Below, piece by piece: positions 61,695 through 62,000 of a stretch of DNA of 62,000 bases. The stretch covers positions 1 through 62,000 of the forward strand of contig CAJNDS010000258.1 in the NCBI GenBank assembly GCA_905221605.1, given 5' to 3'. Below the pieces are notes generated by a model, which ran no database searches, was not told where the DNA came from, and was given only the letters and a program-made list of their open reading frames with translations. This DNA comes from Symbiodinium natans. Its lineage: Eukaryota > Sar > Dinophyceae > Suessiales > Symbiodiniaceae. The position numbers were made by a program, and so were the translations under genes. Numbering within the stretch: the stretch's first letter is position 1; each line of letters begins with the position of its first letter.

Positions 61695-61812
61695 TGAGTC
61701 GCCGACAGCCAGGGCCAATGAGGCCACAGGGAGGCGTGTTCAGATCTAAGGCTTTGCAGGCGACCGTTGGCTTGCAGCCAGCAAACTCGATCCGCCACTG
61801 GCAATTCAGGTC
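61695..61812 (-). CDS. Cys-module exon: NCQW...FAGCKPTVAC...CGLIGPGC
   Basis: 118 bp between CTGCTTAG and ACTCA|GTGAGT. It reads DLNCQWRIEFAGCKPTVACK, then ALDLNTPPCGLIGPGCRRLS. It is the first exon of this type on the coding strand within the window; the gene probably continues upstream beyond 62000. Same length and phase as 51770-51887. Confidence 0.6.
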
Positions 61813-62000
61813 CTAAGCAGGACGGCCAGTACATGATGGTTCATGCCACCAGCTTCATGCATCTTGCAGAATGTCGGGCATGCTGAAAGGTCTGAGCGGC
61901 GATTGAGCAAGACACCGTCAAGTTGCCAGCGTGCAGCTCCTAACGTGCGGCACACCGGTCACGAAGCACACCATAGTCCAGTAGCCTTGTGACAAACCTT

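Overview
The window looks like nuclear DNA of a dinoflagellate, most likely a Symbiodiniaceae-type alga. The signs are plant-type telomeric heptamers (TTTAGGG) scattered as short interstitial arrays, small exons separated by introns of which at least one uses a GC-AG boundary, a perfect head-to-tail gene array, heavy simple-sequence DNA, and every convincing coding signal lying on the minus strand. One-way gene order, tandem arrays and relaxed 5' splice sites are established traits of dinoflagellate genomes. No complete spliced-leader sequence was seen, so the assignment is strong but indirect.

Layout. 1-3.2 kb: a large inverted repeat with (GAC/GTC)-rich arms around a 215-bp AT-rich centre, then a diverged relative rich in AAATTTCCGGAAATTT-like palindromes. 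3.8-4.4 kb: an intronless six-helix membrane protein of the bacterial DUF4386 family (minus strand). 6-10.3 kb: scattered minus-strand exons of unidentified gene(s). 11.6-12.1 kb: a small terminal-inverted-repeat element and a telomeric array. 12.8-17.7 kb: four copies of a 1.24-kb unit, each with a 214-aa minus-strand ORF; the first copy by coordinate is frameshifted. 18.6-20.1 kb and 24.9-25.7 kb: two unidentified multi-exon minus-strand genes. 21.5-24.9 and 26.7 kb: telomere-like and simple repeats. 31-33.6 kb: a minus-strand gene with acidic exons followed by a basic Lys/Ala/Pro-rich exon, possibly a nuclear protein. 34.8 kb: a zinc-ribbon terminal exon.

From about 36 to 62 kb the minus strand carries many short cysteine-rich exons that repeat one module: a Cys-rich N-part, a G-x-x-C-x-x-x-C core resembling a Sushi/CCP repeat, a CPA-x-N segment, and a GY...W-x-C-A-x-G-Y-x-G segment. 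These form one very large modular extracellular protein gene or a tandem set of paralogues. They are interrupted at 56-58.2 kb by a leucine-rich-repeat-like ORF and a ubiquitin-like-domain ORF, at 40-42.7 kb by an AT-rich island with transposon-like features, and at 44-45.3 kb by exons of a probable membrane protein.

Putative MITE-like hairpin elements are scattered through the noncoding DNA. Exon boundaries below were read by eye from splice consensus and reading phase, without transcripts; where no boundary could be fixed the entry says so. Ribosomal, transfer or spliced-leader RNA genes were not recognised.
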